A DNA stretch of 64,000 nucleotides from positions 620,001 to 684,000 of the forward strand of contig NZ_CP084626.1 in assembly GCF_022878925.1 (NCBI RefSeq), given 5' to 3'. The first letter of the stretch is position 1. Each line of letters starts with the position of its first letter. The notes under the pieces were generated by a model that was not told where the DNA came from, made no database searches, and worked only from the letters and a program-made list of their open reading frames with translations. Below are positions 18,879 to 27,337 of this stretch, one piece after another. The position numbers and the translations under genes are program-made. Source of the stretch: Caballeronia sp. TF1N1 (GTDB taxonomy: Bacteria > Pseudomonadota > Gammaproteobacteria > Burkholderiales > Burkholderiaceae).

Positions 18879-19595
18879 CTATGACGTGCGTGAGTCCCGC
18901 AGCGCGGCGAGATCGGTCTCGTCGAGCCAGCGCCACGCGCCTTCGGCCAGGGACTCAGGCAAAGCATAACCGCCCACGCGCTCGCGATGCAGTTTCTCCA
19001 CCCGGTTGCCGGCCGCCGCGACCATGCGCTTCACCTGATGGTATTTGCCTTCCTGCACGGTGAGTTCGAGCAGATGTTCGTCGCGTCGCGTGGCCGCAAG
19101 CGCGGCGCTCGGCTTCGTCTCGCCGTGCAACAGGACGCCTTCGACGAGGCGCGCGAGTTGTGCATCGTCGATGGGGTGACGCGTCGTCGCCAGATACAGC
19201 TTCGGCACCTTGCGCTTGGGCGACGTGAAGGCATGCACGAAGGCGCCGTCATCGGAGAGCAGAAGCAGGCCGGTGGTGTCCTGATCGAGCCTGCCGACGG
19301 GCTGCACGCCGCGCTCGATCAACTGCGGCGGCAACAGGTGAAAGATGCTCAGGTGATGTTGCGGATCGCGCGAACATTCGTAGCCGGGCGGCTTGTTCAG
19401 CGCGATGTAGGCTTTCTCGCGATACGTCCAGGCGTGCCCGTCCACTTCGAATTCGGGCGATGGCGTGAGGGAAATGCTCGCGTGGGGATCGGCGCAAACA
19501 TCGCCACCGATACATACGCGGCCTTCGGCGACGAGTCCGCGGCATTGGCGGCGCGACCCGAAGCCTTGGGAGAAGAGGAGGGTTTCGAGGTCCAT
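18879..19595 (-). CDS. rsuA: 16S rRNA pseudouridine(516) synthase RsuA
   Basis: A 238-residue RsuA-family pseudouridine synthase. An S4-like N-terminal segment (LETLLFSQGFGSRRQCRGLV) precedes the catalytic domain, where the essential aspartate is in PVGRLDQDTTGLLLLSDDG. The later EGKYHQVKRMVAAAGNRVEK is the family's KxxQxRRM-like motif. It modifies U516 in helix 18 of 16S rRNA. RsuA is preferred over RluE/RluF because of the complete S4 part and the short length, but the target is inferred. It lies between the zinc-ribbon repeat protein and the hydrolase, all on the minus strand. Confidence 0.9.
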   Translation of the reverse strand: MDLETLLFSQGFGSRRQCRGLVAEGRVCIGGDVCADPHASISLTPSPEFEVDGHAWTYREKAYIALNKPPGYECSRDPQHHLSIFHLLPPQLIERGVQPVGRLDQDTTGLLLLSDDGAFVHAFTSPKRKVPKLYLATTRHPIDDAQLARLVEGVLLHGETKPSAALAATRRDEHLLELTVQEGKYHQVKRMVAAAGNRVEKLHRERVGGYALPESLAEGAWRWLDETDLAALRDSRTS

Positions 19596-19666
19596 CGGAT
19601 AGGCGGGGTTGAAGCGGCGATTCTAGCAAGCGGCGGGGGCATGCGAGCGATTGCCTCCGCCGTTGC

Positions 19667-22021
19667 TCAATGCGCGTCGCCGCGACCCTTCGCCACCGTC
19701 GGCACGCCCCAGCCGAAGAGCGTCGCGTTGGAACGGTCTTCCGCGAGGCTCGTCACGGGCGCGTGGTGCGATCCCACGCTCCAGCGGCCATCGAAGGTCA
19801 TCGCGGGCACCGCGGGCGCCGGGATGGCCGCGCCTTGACTGAAGTAGGCGATGTTCGCTTCGTATTGCGCGGCCGTCGCGTGGCGCAGGACTGCTTGCGT
19901 TTGCGCGTTGCGCGGGTCGAGCGCCACGGCGCGCCGGGCATTGCGGACCGCGCAGGACGGGTCCTTGTTCAACGGGCACGAGCGGGCGCTTGCCACGGCG
20001 CTGTCGCGGGCGCGTTCCTGGCGGGTGACATCGGCTGCGAGTTGTTGAACTTCCGGGTTGCGCGATTGGCTTGAAGCGAGGACGCGCAGGTTGCGGCGGG
20101 CGGCAGCCAGGTCGCGATTGGCGAGCGCCTGCTGGACGGCGGCGATGTTGCGGGCCACGGCGGGTGATTCTTGCGGCGGATGGGTATCGGCGGGTTTGGC
20201 GGCGATCGATGCTGTCTTCGGTGATGGAGCGGCGGATGCGCTCGCGGCCGACGTGGTCGCGTGGTTGCGGGAAGCGTCCTGCGCGATGACGGTCGCGGCG
20301 GTTTGTGTCGATGCGAGAGGGGTCGGGGCGGGATACGCTGCGTTTCCGGCTGCCGGGCTGTGTTGGGAGGCTTCGGGCGCGTTGGCGACCGCGGTCTGCG
20401 CAGCCGGCTTCGCGCTTGGCGATGCGGTCTTTGAAGCTGCCAATGTCGTCGCGTTGCTTCGCGACGTATCCGCTGCGGTGACAGCGCCGGCTGCGGTCTG
20501 CGTCGCCGGCTTCCCGCTTGCGGTTGTTTCTGATGTTGTCGTCGTCGCGTTGCTTCGCGACGTATCGGGCGTGTTGGCGCTAGCGGCCGCGGTCTGCATC
20601 ACCGGCTTTGCAGTCGTCGATGCAATGCCGTTCGATGCCGTCTTCGATGCCGCCGCGTTGCCCCGCGAAGCATCCGCCGGGGTGGCGACACCCGCTACGG
20701 TCTGCGTCGCCGGCTTCGATGACGTCGAGCCATTCTCAGGCTTCGAGTTCGCCGCCGTTTGCGTCGCAGGCGACGCGACCGCTCCAGGCGCGCTGTGAGC
20801 GGCGAGCGAAGGCGCTGCCGGTTGTGCGGCGTTCACATTCTTCTTGCCATCGGTACCGGCCGCGACTGCTTCCCGTGTGCCGATCGCATCGTTCGCGGGG
20901 GCCTTGTTCGATGAGCCGCTCGCCATCGTGGCATTGCCGGGCGATGCCGGTTTCACCGTCGATGCACCGGCGTCACCAGCACCAGCCGCATTCGACGCCA
21001 AAGCCTTGTTCTGCGATGCGCCAAGCGCGGAAGCTGCCGGCGTTTGCACGGAAACAGTGCCGCCGCCCGCCGACGGCTTGCTTTGCGATACCACTGCGCC
21101 GGTAGACACACCCGCATCGGCGATCGATGCGGTTTTCACCACCGGCATAGTCGCGGACTGCGGAGCCTGACTCGTCGATGCCAGAGCCAGAGCAGCGGAT
21201 TTCGGCTCCGTTCTCAATGGGGGCTTCGCAACCGTCGAATTCCCAAGCCCGGCGTTCGTCGCACGATGATCGGCCATTGCGGTCGCCATAGGCCGATTGC
21301 CCGACGGTGTCGCCGATGCTCCCGCTGTCACGCCGGCGATCGCCACGGAACCGCCCGCAGAGGATGCATCGGGTGCCCGACGCGAACTCGCATCGGCCGA
21401 ATTCGCGCGACTAGCAAGCCTTTGCGCGTCATCTGCACGAACACGTTTCGCATCGTCGTCAGCCGATGCGAGCGTGCGTGCCTGTTCCGCGACCGCTCTC
21501 GATTGGTCGAGTCCGGCACGCTTCTCGTCGCCCGCGCCGCGCGCCGCCGACGCACCATTTCCAATCGATCCAGCCGCGCTGATCACCGGCCGGTTCGACG
21601 TGACGACGCCTCCGTCCGATTGCACGTAAAGGTATCCGCCCGCGGCGAGTCCCGCGACCACGCCGCCAATGAGCACCGCCAGTCCCTTCCTCGCCGGTTT
21701 GCGCTCGGCCTCGGGCGGCAGGTCGCCCGGCTCGGCAAGACTCGGGTAGGACGTCACCATCCTGCGACGAACGAGACGCGTCAGCCAGCCCGTATCGCGC
21801 AGATCGGTGATGTCGAGTTGCCCTGGCATCGGCGCGGCGGCAGCGGCGGCCGCGGGCGCCGCGGATGCAATGGGCGCGACAGGATCGGATCGCGTCGTGA
21901 AGATCGCGCCCTGCCGATCGGACCCGCAAGAAGGGCACGTTTCTTCTTCTGCGCGCGAAACGGCGTTACAGCGGCGGCAAATCACCGAATCGAGCGTCAG
22001 CGAATATTCTGGTCGGTTCAT
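19667..22021 (-). CDS. Zinc-ribbon, single-pass membrane protein with a long Ala/Ser/Thr repeat region
   Basis: A 784-residue protein I cannot name. It starts with a zinc ribbon, ICRRCNAVSRAEEETCPSCG, followed by an acidic/hydrophobic linker and one membrane helix, KGLAVLIGGVVAGLAAGGYLY, at about residues 113-133. Then come some 480 residues of low-complexity Ala/Ser/Thr sequence. In its second half these form degenerate repeats built on KPxxQTA and D-x-SR-x-NATT. The last about 160 residues look like a TPR-type helical domain (VQQALANRDLAAARRNLRVL, then CAVRNARRAVALDPRNAQTQ), with two cysteines in SARSCPLNKDPSCAV. The layout suggests a cytoplasmic ribbon, a flexible envelope-spanning rod and a periplasmic binding head. 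I begin at 22021 (MNRPEYSLTLDSV). Confidence 0.75.
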   Translation of the reverse strand: MNRPEYSLTLDSVICRRCNAVSRAEEETCPSCGSDRQGAIFTTRSDPVAPIASAAPAAAAAAAPMPGQLDITDLRDTGWLTRLVRRRMVTSYPSLAEPGDLPPEAERKPARKGLAVLIGGVVAGLAAGGYLYVQSDGGVVTSNRPVISAAGSIGNGASAARGAGDEKRAGLDQSRAVAEQARTLASADDDAKRVRADDAQRLASRANSADASSRRAPDASSAGGSVAIAGVTAGASATPSGNRPMATAMADHRATNAGLGNSTVAKPPLRTEPKSAALALASTSQAPQSATMPVVKTASIADAGVSTGAVVSQSKPSAGGGTVSVQTPAASALGASQNKALASNAAGAGDAGASTVKPASPGNATMASGSSNKAPANDAIGTREAVAAGTDGKKNVNAAQPAAPSLAAHSAPGAVASPATQTAANSKPENGSTSSKPATQTVAGVATPADASRGNAAASKTASNGIASTTAKPVMQTAAASANTPDTSRSNATTTTSETTASGKPATQTAAGAVTAADTSRSNATTLAASKTASPSAKPAAQTAVANAPEASQHSPAAGNAAYPAPTPLASTQTAATVIAQDASRNHATTSAASASAAPSPKTASIAAKPADTHPPQESPAVARNIAAVQQALANRDLAAARRNLRVLASSQSRNPEVQQLAADVTRQERARDSAVASARSCPLNKDPSCAVRNARRAVALDPRNAQTQAVLRHATAAQYEANIAYFSQGAAIPAPAVPAMTFDGRWSVGSHHAPVTSLAEDRSNATLFGWGVPTVAKGRGDAH
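20262..20700. repeat. Degenerate tandem repeats inside the zinc-ribbon protein gene
   Basis: A 26-bp block containing GTCGCGTTGCTTCGCGACG is identical at 20445-20470 and 20541-20566, 96 bases apart, and weaker versions occur near 20262 and 20651. The codons correspond to the repeated D-x-SR-x-NATT motif. In-frame spacing indicates expansion by unequal recombination or slippage. Confidence 0.75.
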
Positions 22022-22380
22022 GTCGCACCCTATTGGAGTTATGGCCCGACACATGGCGCGGGCGGGTCACGACATCGGAACTCCTAAGGAAGCCGAAAGC
22101 GGTCGCCTGCGCAGGCACGCATCCTCGCGATGCACCCTGCGCCGGAGTCCTGAATGCCGAGCGGGAGCCTATTTTTGCGACTCCCGGTGAAACGCGTCTA
22201 CGCGATTGCGCACATAGGCGTAATGATCGTGTAGGGGAAAACGCGAAGTTTGAAGGCTGAATATGTGCGTTGCGCCGCATAAAACAGGTATTAGCGACCT
22301 TGTCCTGGCCGATTGGCCGACTACCCGATGCACGCGGCATCGGCGAAATTGGCGGTCAATGCAAACGAGCGGGCACGACG
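22022..22380. other. 359-bp intergenic region with no recognised gene
   Basis: Divergent upstream region of the zinc-ribbon protein gene (minus) and the first membrane module (plus). It holds an imperfect hairpin with arms CGGGAG and CTCCCG (about 22160-22190) that lacks a T run. I found no clear promoter pair, RNA gene or frame with a start signal. Confidence 0.5.
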
Positions 22381-22815
22381 ATGAAATCCAGCGGTTTCGA
22401 ATCGACGACGCGGCAGTTGGTTCTTCTTCTGCCGATCTTCATGGGCGTGATCGAATACTTGTTACGTGTCGCGATGAGGCAGTCGGATCAGAGCGAGTTC
22501 TTTCCAATCTCGCTTGTCGCATCGGGGATCAGTTTGAATCTTGCGGTGGCCGCGTTGCCACACGACTTGCTTGAAGTGACTGCGGGACGGCAGCTATATA
22601 GGCATTTTCGGCAGGCGATATTTATTGCGAATCTGGGAATTTTCGCCTCGCTAGGCGGGGTTCTTCTGTGGATATACTTGCTACTGGCTTCATTCAGTGA
22701 GGATTTCAAAGCATTACTAAACATGAATTCCATCTTGGAAGCTTTGACCTACTATGTAATTTCCATGCATTTGACGCGCTACAAGGAAGAGGTGGAAAAA
22801 TGTTGGACCTCGTGA
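22381..22815 (+). CDS. Multi-pass membrane protein of unknown function, module copy 1
   Basis: A 144-residue protein with four likely membrane segments (about 11-30, 42-60, 77-103 and 112-130). The sequence is AT-richer than its surroundings, and no known family comes to mind. It aligns without gaps over its first 52 residues to the 144-residue protein at 32269-32703: both share R11, L17-P18, G22, E25, A31, D36, F40, L45, S48, I50 and L52. Both end with a YY-containing helix and a charged tail. The next gene starts inside its 3' end, as in the other copy. The ATG at 22381 gives equal length to the paralogue; the ribosome-binding site is weak (GAGCGGGC). Confidence 0.7.
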   Translation: MKSSGFESTTRQLVLLLPIFMGVIEYLLRVAMRQSDQSEFFPISLVASGISLNLAVAALPHDLLEVTAGRQLYRHFRQAIFIANLGIFASLGGVLLWIYLLLASFSEDFKALLNMNSILEALTYYVISMHLTRYKEEVEKCWTS

Positions 22816-22958
22816 TTGGGTTTTTTAAGGAATATGGAATCGTGGTCGTAGTGTGCGGAGGTATGTATTTCACCATGCCTTACTACGAGCGATGGTTGCG
22901 CCGGAGGCTGATGGCAGAGCGTGCAAAAGCTGAACTCGAGGAAGGTATGAAGCGCTAA
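22800..22958 (+). CDS. 52-residue single-helix membrane protein, module copy 1 partner
   Basis: Starts 16 bases before the end of the preceding gene, with AGGAAGAGGTGG directly ahead of the ATG. The protein has one hydrophobic helix (about residues 12-28, IVVVVCGGMYFTM), then a strongly charged helix RWLRRRLMAERAKAELEEGM. Its first 16 residues match, ungapped, the start of the 133-residue protein encoded at 31871-32272 (shared M1, Y12-G13, V16 and the same hydrophobic pattern). So it is probably a short form of the same partner. Function unknown; an inner-membrane complex with the preceding gene product is the natural guess. Confidence 0.68.
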   Translation: MLDLVIGFFKEYGIVVVVCGGMYFTMPYYERWLRRRLMAERAKAELEEGMKR

Positions 22959-22985
22959 AGCCCCGCATCGGTCGCCCAAACGCAA

Positions 22986-23014
22986 AAAAGCCGCTCTAAA
23001 AAGAGCGGCTTTTT
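22986..23014. terminator. Bidirectional terminator between the membrane module and tRNA-Leu
   Basis: Ten-base stem AAGCCGCTCT (22988-22997) with AGAGCGGCTT (23002-23011) around AAAA, flanked by A and T runs. It can end both the plus-strand module transcript and the minus-strand tRNA transcript. Confidence 0.9.
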
Positions 23015-23024
23015 CATCAATTTT

Positions 23025-23109
23025 TGGTGCCCAGGGCCGGAATCGAACCGGCACGCCTTGCGGCGGGGGATTTTGAGTCCCCTGCGTCTACCAATTTCAC
23101 CACCTGGGC
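23025..23109 (-). tRNA. tRNA-Leu (anticodon CAA)
   Basis: An 85-base class II tRNA read on the minus strand. The acceptor GCCCAGG pairs with CCTGGGC, the CCA end is encoded, the anticodon stem GGGGA/TCCCC encloses loop CTCAAAA (anticodon CAA, reads UUG), and the T arm contains GGTTCGATTCC. A long variable arm fits leucine. It lies between the first membrane module and the orphan binding-protein gene. Confidence 0.95.
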
Positions 23110-23213
23110 CTTCAAAAATGCCACTCGCGAGGAGCAGCAAATCGAGTCCGCGATTATGGCGCAAAAATCCGCCGTGGGCAAGCCGGTTCGACAAGCCGCC
23201 CGCAAGCACGCCT

Positions 23214-24374
23214 TCACTGACTCAAATAAGTGAACTGTCCGTCCTTGATCACGCCCATCACGCTTGCGCGCTGATCCAGCCCGACGTGATCCGTCGCGCT
23301 CGTGTTCACGACGCCATTCGGTACGACGAGCTCATGCGCGTGCTCCAGTTCCGACCGCAAAGCCACGCGAAATTCTTTCGTACCCGGTTTCGCGGTCTTA
23401 AGCGCGCGCGCCACGGCATCCTGCAAACGCGGGTACACGCCCGCCGCATCGCCGGCAAATTGCGTCACGGTGCTCTTGCCGTACTTTTCTTCATAAGCGC
23501 TCACGAACGCCAGCGCCGCTTTCTTCGAAGGATGATCGGCCGGCAGCGTGCGCGCGACGACCACGGGCTGCGTCGGGAAGAGCGTGCCTTCCACATCCTT
23601 GCCGCCCAGCTTGATGAACTCCGGCGTCGCGATGCCGTGCGTCTGATAGATCGCGCCCTTGTAGCCGCGCTCGACCAGCGTGCGCTGCGGCAAAACGGTC
23701 GGCGTGCCCGCGCCGGCGATCAGCACCGCATCGGGCTTCGCGGACATCAGCTTGAGAATTTGCCCCGTCACGCTCGCGTCGGTCCGGTTGAAGCGCTCGC
23801 TCGCGACAATCTTGATGTGACGCAACTCCGCGAACTTGCCGAACTCGTTGAACCAGCTGTCGCCGTAGCTATCCGCGAAGCCGATGAAACCGACCGTCTT
23901 CACGCCATGATTCGCCATGTAGCGCGTCATCACGTCGGCCATGGCGCGGTCGGTCTGCGCCATCTTGAAGGCCCAGACCTTCTTGCCTTCCTGCGGCTCG
24001 ACCACCGAAGCCGAACCGATCAGCGTGATCATCGGTGTCTGGTATTCCGCCACGGGATCGAGCGCCGCGAGCGCGGCCGGCGTGATGTTCGGGCCGACGA
24101 TCACATCGACACGATCCTCGGTGATGAGCTTGCGGATGTTGCGCACGGCCGCGCCCGGGTCCGAGCCGTCATCGAGGATGATGTACTCCGCGTTCTGCCC
24201 GGCGATGGTTTTCGGCCACATCAACATCGCGTTCTTGCTGGTGATGCCGATGGTCGCGGCGGGGCCCGTGCTCGACAGGTCCACGCCTACTTTCAGTTGC
24301 GCGTGCGCGGCAGCGGCCAGCGCGGACAAGGCAACGCCGGCCATGAGCCGGCGCGTGAACATCGACAACTTCAT
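23214..24374 (-). CDS. Orphan branched-chain-type amino acid binding protein
   Basis: A 386-residue type I periplasmic binding protein. The signal peptide MKLSMFTRRLMAGVALSALA ends near AHA, and the mature protein begins QLKVGVDLSSTGPAATIGI. Segments such as DGSDPGAAVRNIRKLITEDR and GFIGFADSYGDSWFNEFGKF are typical of LivJ/HmgA-like receptors. No permease or ATPase accompanies it, so it must share a transporter encoded elsewhere or the LivHMGF system at 9.9-13.6 kb. The start at 24374 was chosen from the signal peptide. Ligand unknown; it could be an aromatic or other carboxylate rather than leucine. Confidence 0.87.
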   Translation of the reverse strand: MKLSMFTRRLMAGVALSALAAAAHAQLKVGVDLSSTGPAATIGITSKNAMLMWPKTIAGQNAEYIILDDGSDPGAAVRNIRKLITEDRVDVIVGPNITPAALAALDPVAEYQTPMITLIGSASVVEPQEGKKVWAFKMAQTDRAMADVMTRYMANHGVKTVGFIGFADSYGDSWFNEFGKFAELRHIKIVASERFNRTDASVTGQILKLMSAKPDAVLIAGAGTPTVLPQRTLVERGYKGAIYQTHGIATPEFIKLGGKDVEGTLFPTQPVVVARTLPADHPSKKAALAFVSAYEEKYGKSTVTQFAGDAAGVYPRLQDAVARALKTAKPGTKEFRVALRSELEHAHELVVPNGVVNTSATDHVGLDQRASVMGVIKDGQFTYLSQ

Positions 24375-24437
24375 CGAAAAGCTCTCCAGGAGGGTGATGG
24401 GTTCTTCTGCGTCTCTATTACTCAAGACTAGTGGCGA

Positions 24438-25379
24438 TCAGAGTTCGTAGCTTTCGTGGTCGCCCGAAAGCGCCTGCTCGATCAGCTTGCGATTCATCGA
24501 CGGCGACAGCAGTTCGACGAGCGTATACACATAGCTGCGCAAATACGCGCCCTGTTTGAGCGCAAGCCGCGTCACGTTCGTGCCGAACAAGTGGCCAACC
24601 GGCATCGCGCGCAAATGCTTGTCGCGCTCCGGATTGAACGCGATGTCCGCCATGATTCCCACGCCGAGCCCGAGTTCGACATAAGTCTTGATGACATCGG
24701 CGTCGATGGCTTCGAGCACGATATCCGGCGTGAGACTGCGCAACGCAAACGCCTGATTGATCTTGCTGCGGCCGGCAAACGCCGCTTCATAAGTGATGAG
24801 CGGGTACTGCACTAGATCGTCGAGCGTGAGAAGCTTGCGTTCCAGCAGCGGATGATCGGCCGGCATGACGGCCAGATGCTGCCACTGGAAGCAGGGCAGC
24901 GAAATCAGTTCTTTATAGTTGGCGATGGCTTCCGTCGCGATAGCCACATCCGCCTGATCGTGGATGACCATTTCCGCGACTTGCGTCGGGCTGCCTTGCA
25001 GAATCGAAAGATGCACCTTGGGAAAGCGCTTCTTGAATTCCGCGATAGCCGAGGGCAGCGAGTAGCGCGCCTGAGTGTGCGTGGCGGCAATGACGAGATT
25101 GCCCTGATCTTGCGCCGCGTAGTCCTTGCCGACGCGTTTCAGGCTTTCCACTTCCTGCAGAATCTTTTCGACCGATGCGAGAATGATGCGCCCCGGCTCG
25201 GTCAGCGATCTGACACGCTTTCCGTGGCGTGTGAAAATCTCGACGCCGAGTTCATCCTCGAGCTCGATGATCGCTTTCGACACGCCCGGCTGCGAGGTAA
25301 ATAAAGCCTTTGCGGCCTCGGTCAGGTTGAAGTTCTGCCGCACGGCCTCGCGGACGAAGCGGAACTGGTGCAGATTCAT
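24438..25379 (-). CDS. CysB-family LysR-type transcriptional regulator
   Basis: A 313-residue LTTR with the CysB-type helix-turn-helix FRFVREAVRQNFNLTEAAKA then LFTSQPGVSKAIIELEDELG, the dimerisation linker and a ligand domain with the VVIAATHTQARYSLP-like start (LVIAATHTQARYSLPSAIAE). This matches the CysB/Cbl group that senses sulfur status (N-acetylserine, APS or sulfate). It is divergent from cysI and separated from it by a 254-base AT-rich control region, so it most likely activates the adjacent sulfate-reduction operon. CysB and Cbl cannot be told apart from this alone. Confidence 0.93.
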   Translation of the reverse strand: MNLHQFRFVREAVRQNFNLTEAAKALFTSQPGVSKAIIELEDELGVEIFTRHGKRVRSLTEPGRIILASVEKILQEVESLKRVGKDYAAQDQGNLVIAATHTQARYSLPSAIAEFKKRFPKVHLSILQGSPTQVAEMVIHDQADVAIATEAIANYKELISLPCFQWQHLAVMPADHPLLERKLLTLDDLVQYPLITYEAAFAGRSKINQAFALRSLTPDIVLEAIDADVIKTYVELGLGVGIMADIAFNPERDKHLRAMPVGHLFGTNVTRLALKQGAYLRSYVYTLVELLSPSMNRKLIEQALSGDHESYEL

Positions 25380-25633
25380 GTAGTGCCTTCGTTTTTTGCC
25401 CTTTCGTTATTACCTGAGGGCATATCAAAGTAAGTTTTAAGTCGTTTGCAATATATAGCAGGTTTATTACTATCAGTCCAATTTTTCCAATATCCATATC
25501 TGTTTTTGTCATTAGCTAATGAATTAAGCGTCGGAACGGCGCTTGCGATGACGAATCAATATGGAATGGCTGAATTCTCAACGCGCCGCGTAACCTAGGA
25601 CGCAGGCGTTCGAACTAAAACTTGGGGCCTCGA
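25380..25633. promoter_or_regulatory. AT-rich divergent control region of the cysB-like gene and cysI
   Basis: About 250 bases, clearly AT-richer than the neighbouring genes (especially 25400-25520), between two divergent genes of one pathway. It should contain both promoters and the regulator's binding sites. Partially symmetric ATTAGCTAAT (25512-25521) is one candidate half-site pair. I cannot fix exact -35/-10 elements. Confidence 0.5.
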
Positions 25634-27310
25634 ATGTACCAATACGATCAGATCGACCAGCGCATCGTCGACGAACGTGTCGCGCAATACGCCGACCAGG
25701 TTCGCCGTCGCTTGTCGGGCGAGTTGAGCGAAGAGGAATTCCGTCCGCTGCGTCTGCAGAACGGCCTGTACATGCAGCGTCACGCCTACATGCACCGCAT
25801 CGCGATTCCGTACGGCAATCTGCGCAGCGACCAGATGCGCATGCTCGCCACCATCGCGCGCGAGCACGATCGTGGGTACGGCCACTTTTCCACGCGCACC
25901 AACATCCAGTTCAACTGGGTCGAGCTGGAAGAGACGCCCGAGATTCTGCGCAAGCTGGCATCGGTGCAAATGCACGCCATTCAGACGTCGGGTAATTGCA
26001 TCCGCAACATCACGGCGGATCAGTTTGCGGGCGTGGCGCCGGATGAACTCGTCGATCCGCGTCCGTGGGCCGAGATTCTGCGTCAATGGTCGACGTTCCA
26101 CCCCGAGTTCGCATGGCTGCCGCGCAAGTTCAAGATCGCGGTGTGCGGCTCGGAAGAGGATCGCGCGGCCACGCAGGTGCACGATCTGGGCGTCTATCTG
26201 AAGAAGAACGAAGCGGGCGAAGTCGTCGCGAGCATTCTCGCGGGCGGCGGGCTCGGCCGCACGCCGATCGTCGGAGCGGTCATCAAGGAAGACTTGCCCT
26301 GGCAGCATCTCATTACGTATTGCGAAGCCGTGCTGCGCGTGTACAACCGCTATGGCCGCCGCGACAATATGTATAAGGCGCGTATCAAGATTCTCGTGAA
26401 GGCGCTGTCGCCGGAGAAGTTCGCGAAGCAGGTCGAGGAAGAGTGGCAGCATCTGAAGGACGGCCCTTCGACCATCACGGCGGAAGAAGTCGCACGCGTG
26501 TCGCAGTACTTCGCGCCGCCTGCCTACGAAAAGCTGCCGGATACCGACGCCTCGTATGAAAAGCATCTGATCGACAGCAAGCCGTTCGCGCGCTGGGTCG
26601 AGCGCAATGTGCGTCCGCATAAGGTGTCGGGCTACGCGTCCGTCACGCTGTCGCTCAAGCCCACCGGCATTGCGCCGGGCGACGCCACCGACCAGCAGAT
26701 GGACGATGTCGCCGCTATCGCCGATGAATTCTCCTTCGGTGAGATTCGCGTATCGCACGAGCAGAATCTGATTCTCGCCAACGTCAGGAAGCACGATCTG
26801 TACGCCGTGTGGGAACGCGCCAAGGCGGTGGGTTTCGCGACCTCGAACGTCGGTTTGCTGACCGATATCATCGCGTGCCCGGGCGGCGATTTCTGCTCGC
26901 TCGCGAATGCGAAGTCCATTCCCATCGCGCAAGCCATTCAAGAGCGCTTCAGCAACGCCGACTACGTGTACGACCTGGGCGACCTGTCGCTCAACATCTC
27001 GGGCTGCATCAACGCGTGCGGTCACCACCACGTCGGCAACATCGGCGTGCTGGGCGTCGATAAGGACGGCTCGGAGTGGTATCAGGTGACGCTAGGCGGC
27101 GAGCAAAGCTCGGGCGCGACCGGCGCGCATCTCGGCAAGGTCATCGGCCCGTCGTTCTCGGCGCATGAAATGCCGGATGTCGTGTCGAGCGTGATCGACA
27201 CCTACGTCGACAACCGCGTGGAAGGCGAGCGCTTCATCGAGACGTATAACCGCATCGGCATGACGCCGTTCAAGGAGCGCGTGTACGCATCGCGCCAGGC
27301 GCACGCTTAA
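25634..27310 (+). CDS. cysI: Sulfite reductase hemoprotein subunit (assimilatory)
   Basis: A 558-residue siroheme/4Fe-4S reductase that takes sulfite to sulfide with six electrons. The cluster and siroheme ligands are visible as ACPGGDFCSLANAKS (C-x5-C) and NISGCINACGHHHVGN (C-x3-C). Earlier come the two half-domain signatures HYGHFSTRTNIQFNW-like (YGHFSTRTNIQFNWVE) and TSGNCIRNITADQFAG. Nitrite reductases share these motifs, but the cysH-cysDN context makes sulfite the substrate. No CysJ flavoprotein is present, so electrons must come from a ferredoxin or a reductase elsewhere. The ATG at 25634 begins MYQYDQIDQRIVDERV. First gene of the operon. Confidence 0.93.
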   Translation: MYQYDQIDQRIVDERVAQYADQVRRRLSGELSEEEFRPLRLQNGLYMQRHAYMHRIAIPYGNLRSDQMRMLATIAREHDRGYGHFSTRTNIQFNWVELEETPEILRKLASVQMHAIQTSGNCIRNITADQFAGVAPDELVDPRPWAEILRQWSTFHPEFAWLPRKFKIAVCGSEEDRAATQVHDLGVYLKKNEAGEVVASILAGGGLGRTPIVGAVIKEDLPWQHLITYCEAVLRVYNRYGRRDNMYKARIKILVKALSPEKFAKQVEEEWQHLKDGPSTITAEEVARVSQYFAPPAYEKLPDTDASYEKHLIDSKPFARWVERNVRPHKVSGYASVTLSLKPTGIAPGDATDQQMDDVAAIADEFSFGEIRVSHEQNLILANVRKHDLYAVWERAKAVGFATSNVGLLTDIIACPGGDFCSLANAKSIPIAQAIQERFSNADYVYDLGDLSLNISGCINACGHHHVGNIGVLGVDKDGSEWYQVTLGGEQSSGATGAHLGKVIGPSFSAHEMPDVVSSVIDTYVDNRVEGERFIETYNRIGMTPFKERVYASRQAHA

Positions 27311-27337
27311 ACGTCGACGAGACCGAGGACTTTGCAG

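Noticed and set aside
22160..22190. Hairpin upstream of the zinc-ribbon gene considered as terminator or riboswitch
   Set aside because: The arms are only six bases, there is no T run, and no conserved riboswitch core could be read on either strand.
22025..23110. Integration site duplicates (att) flanking tRNA-Leu
   Set aside because: I looked for a second copy of the tRNA 3' end in the window and found none, and no integrase gene is present.
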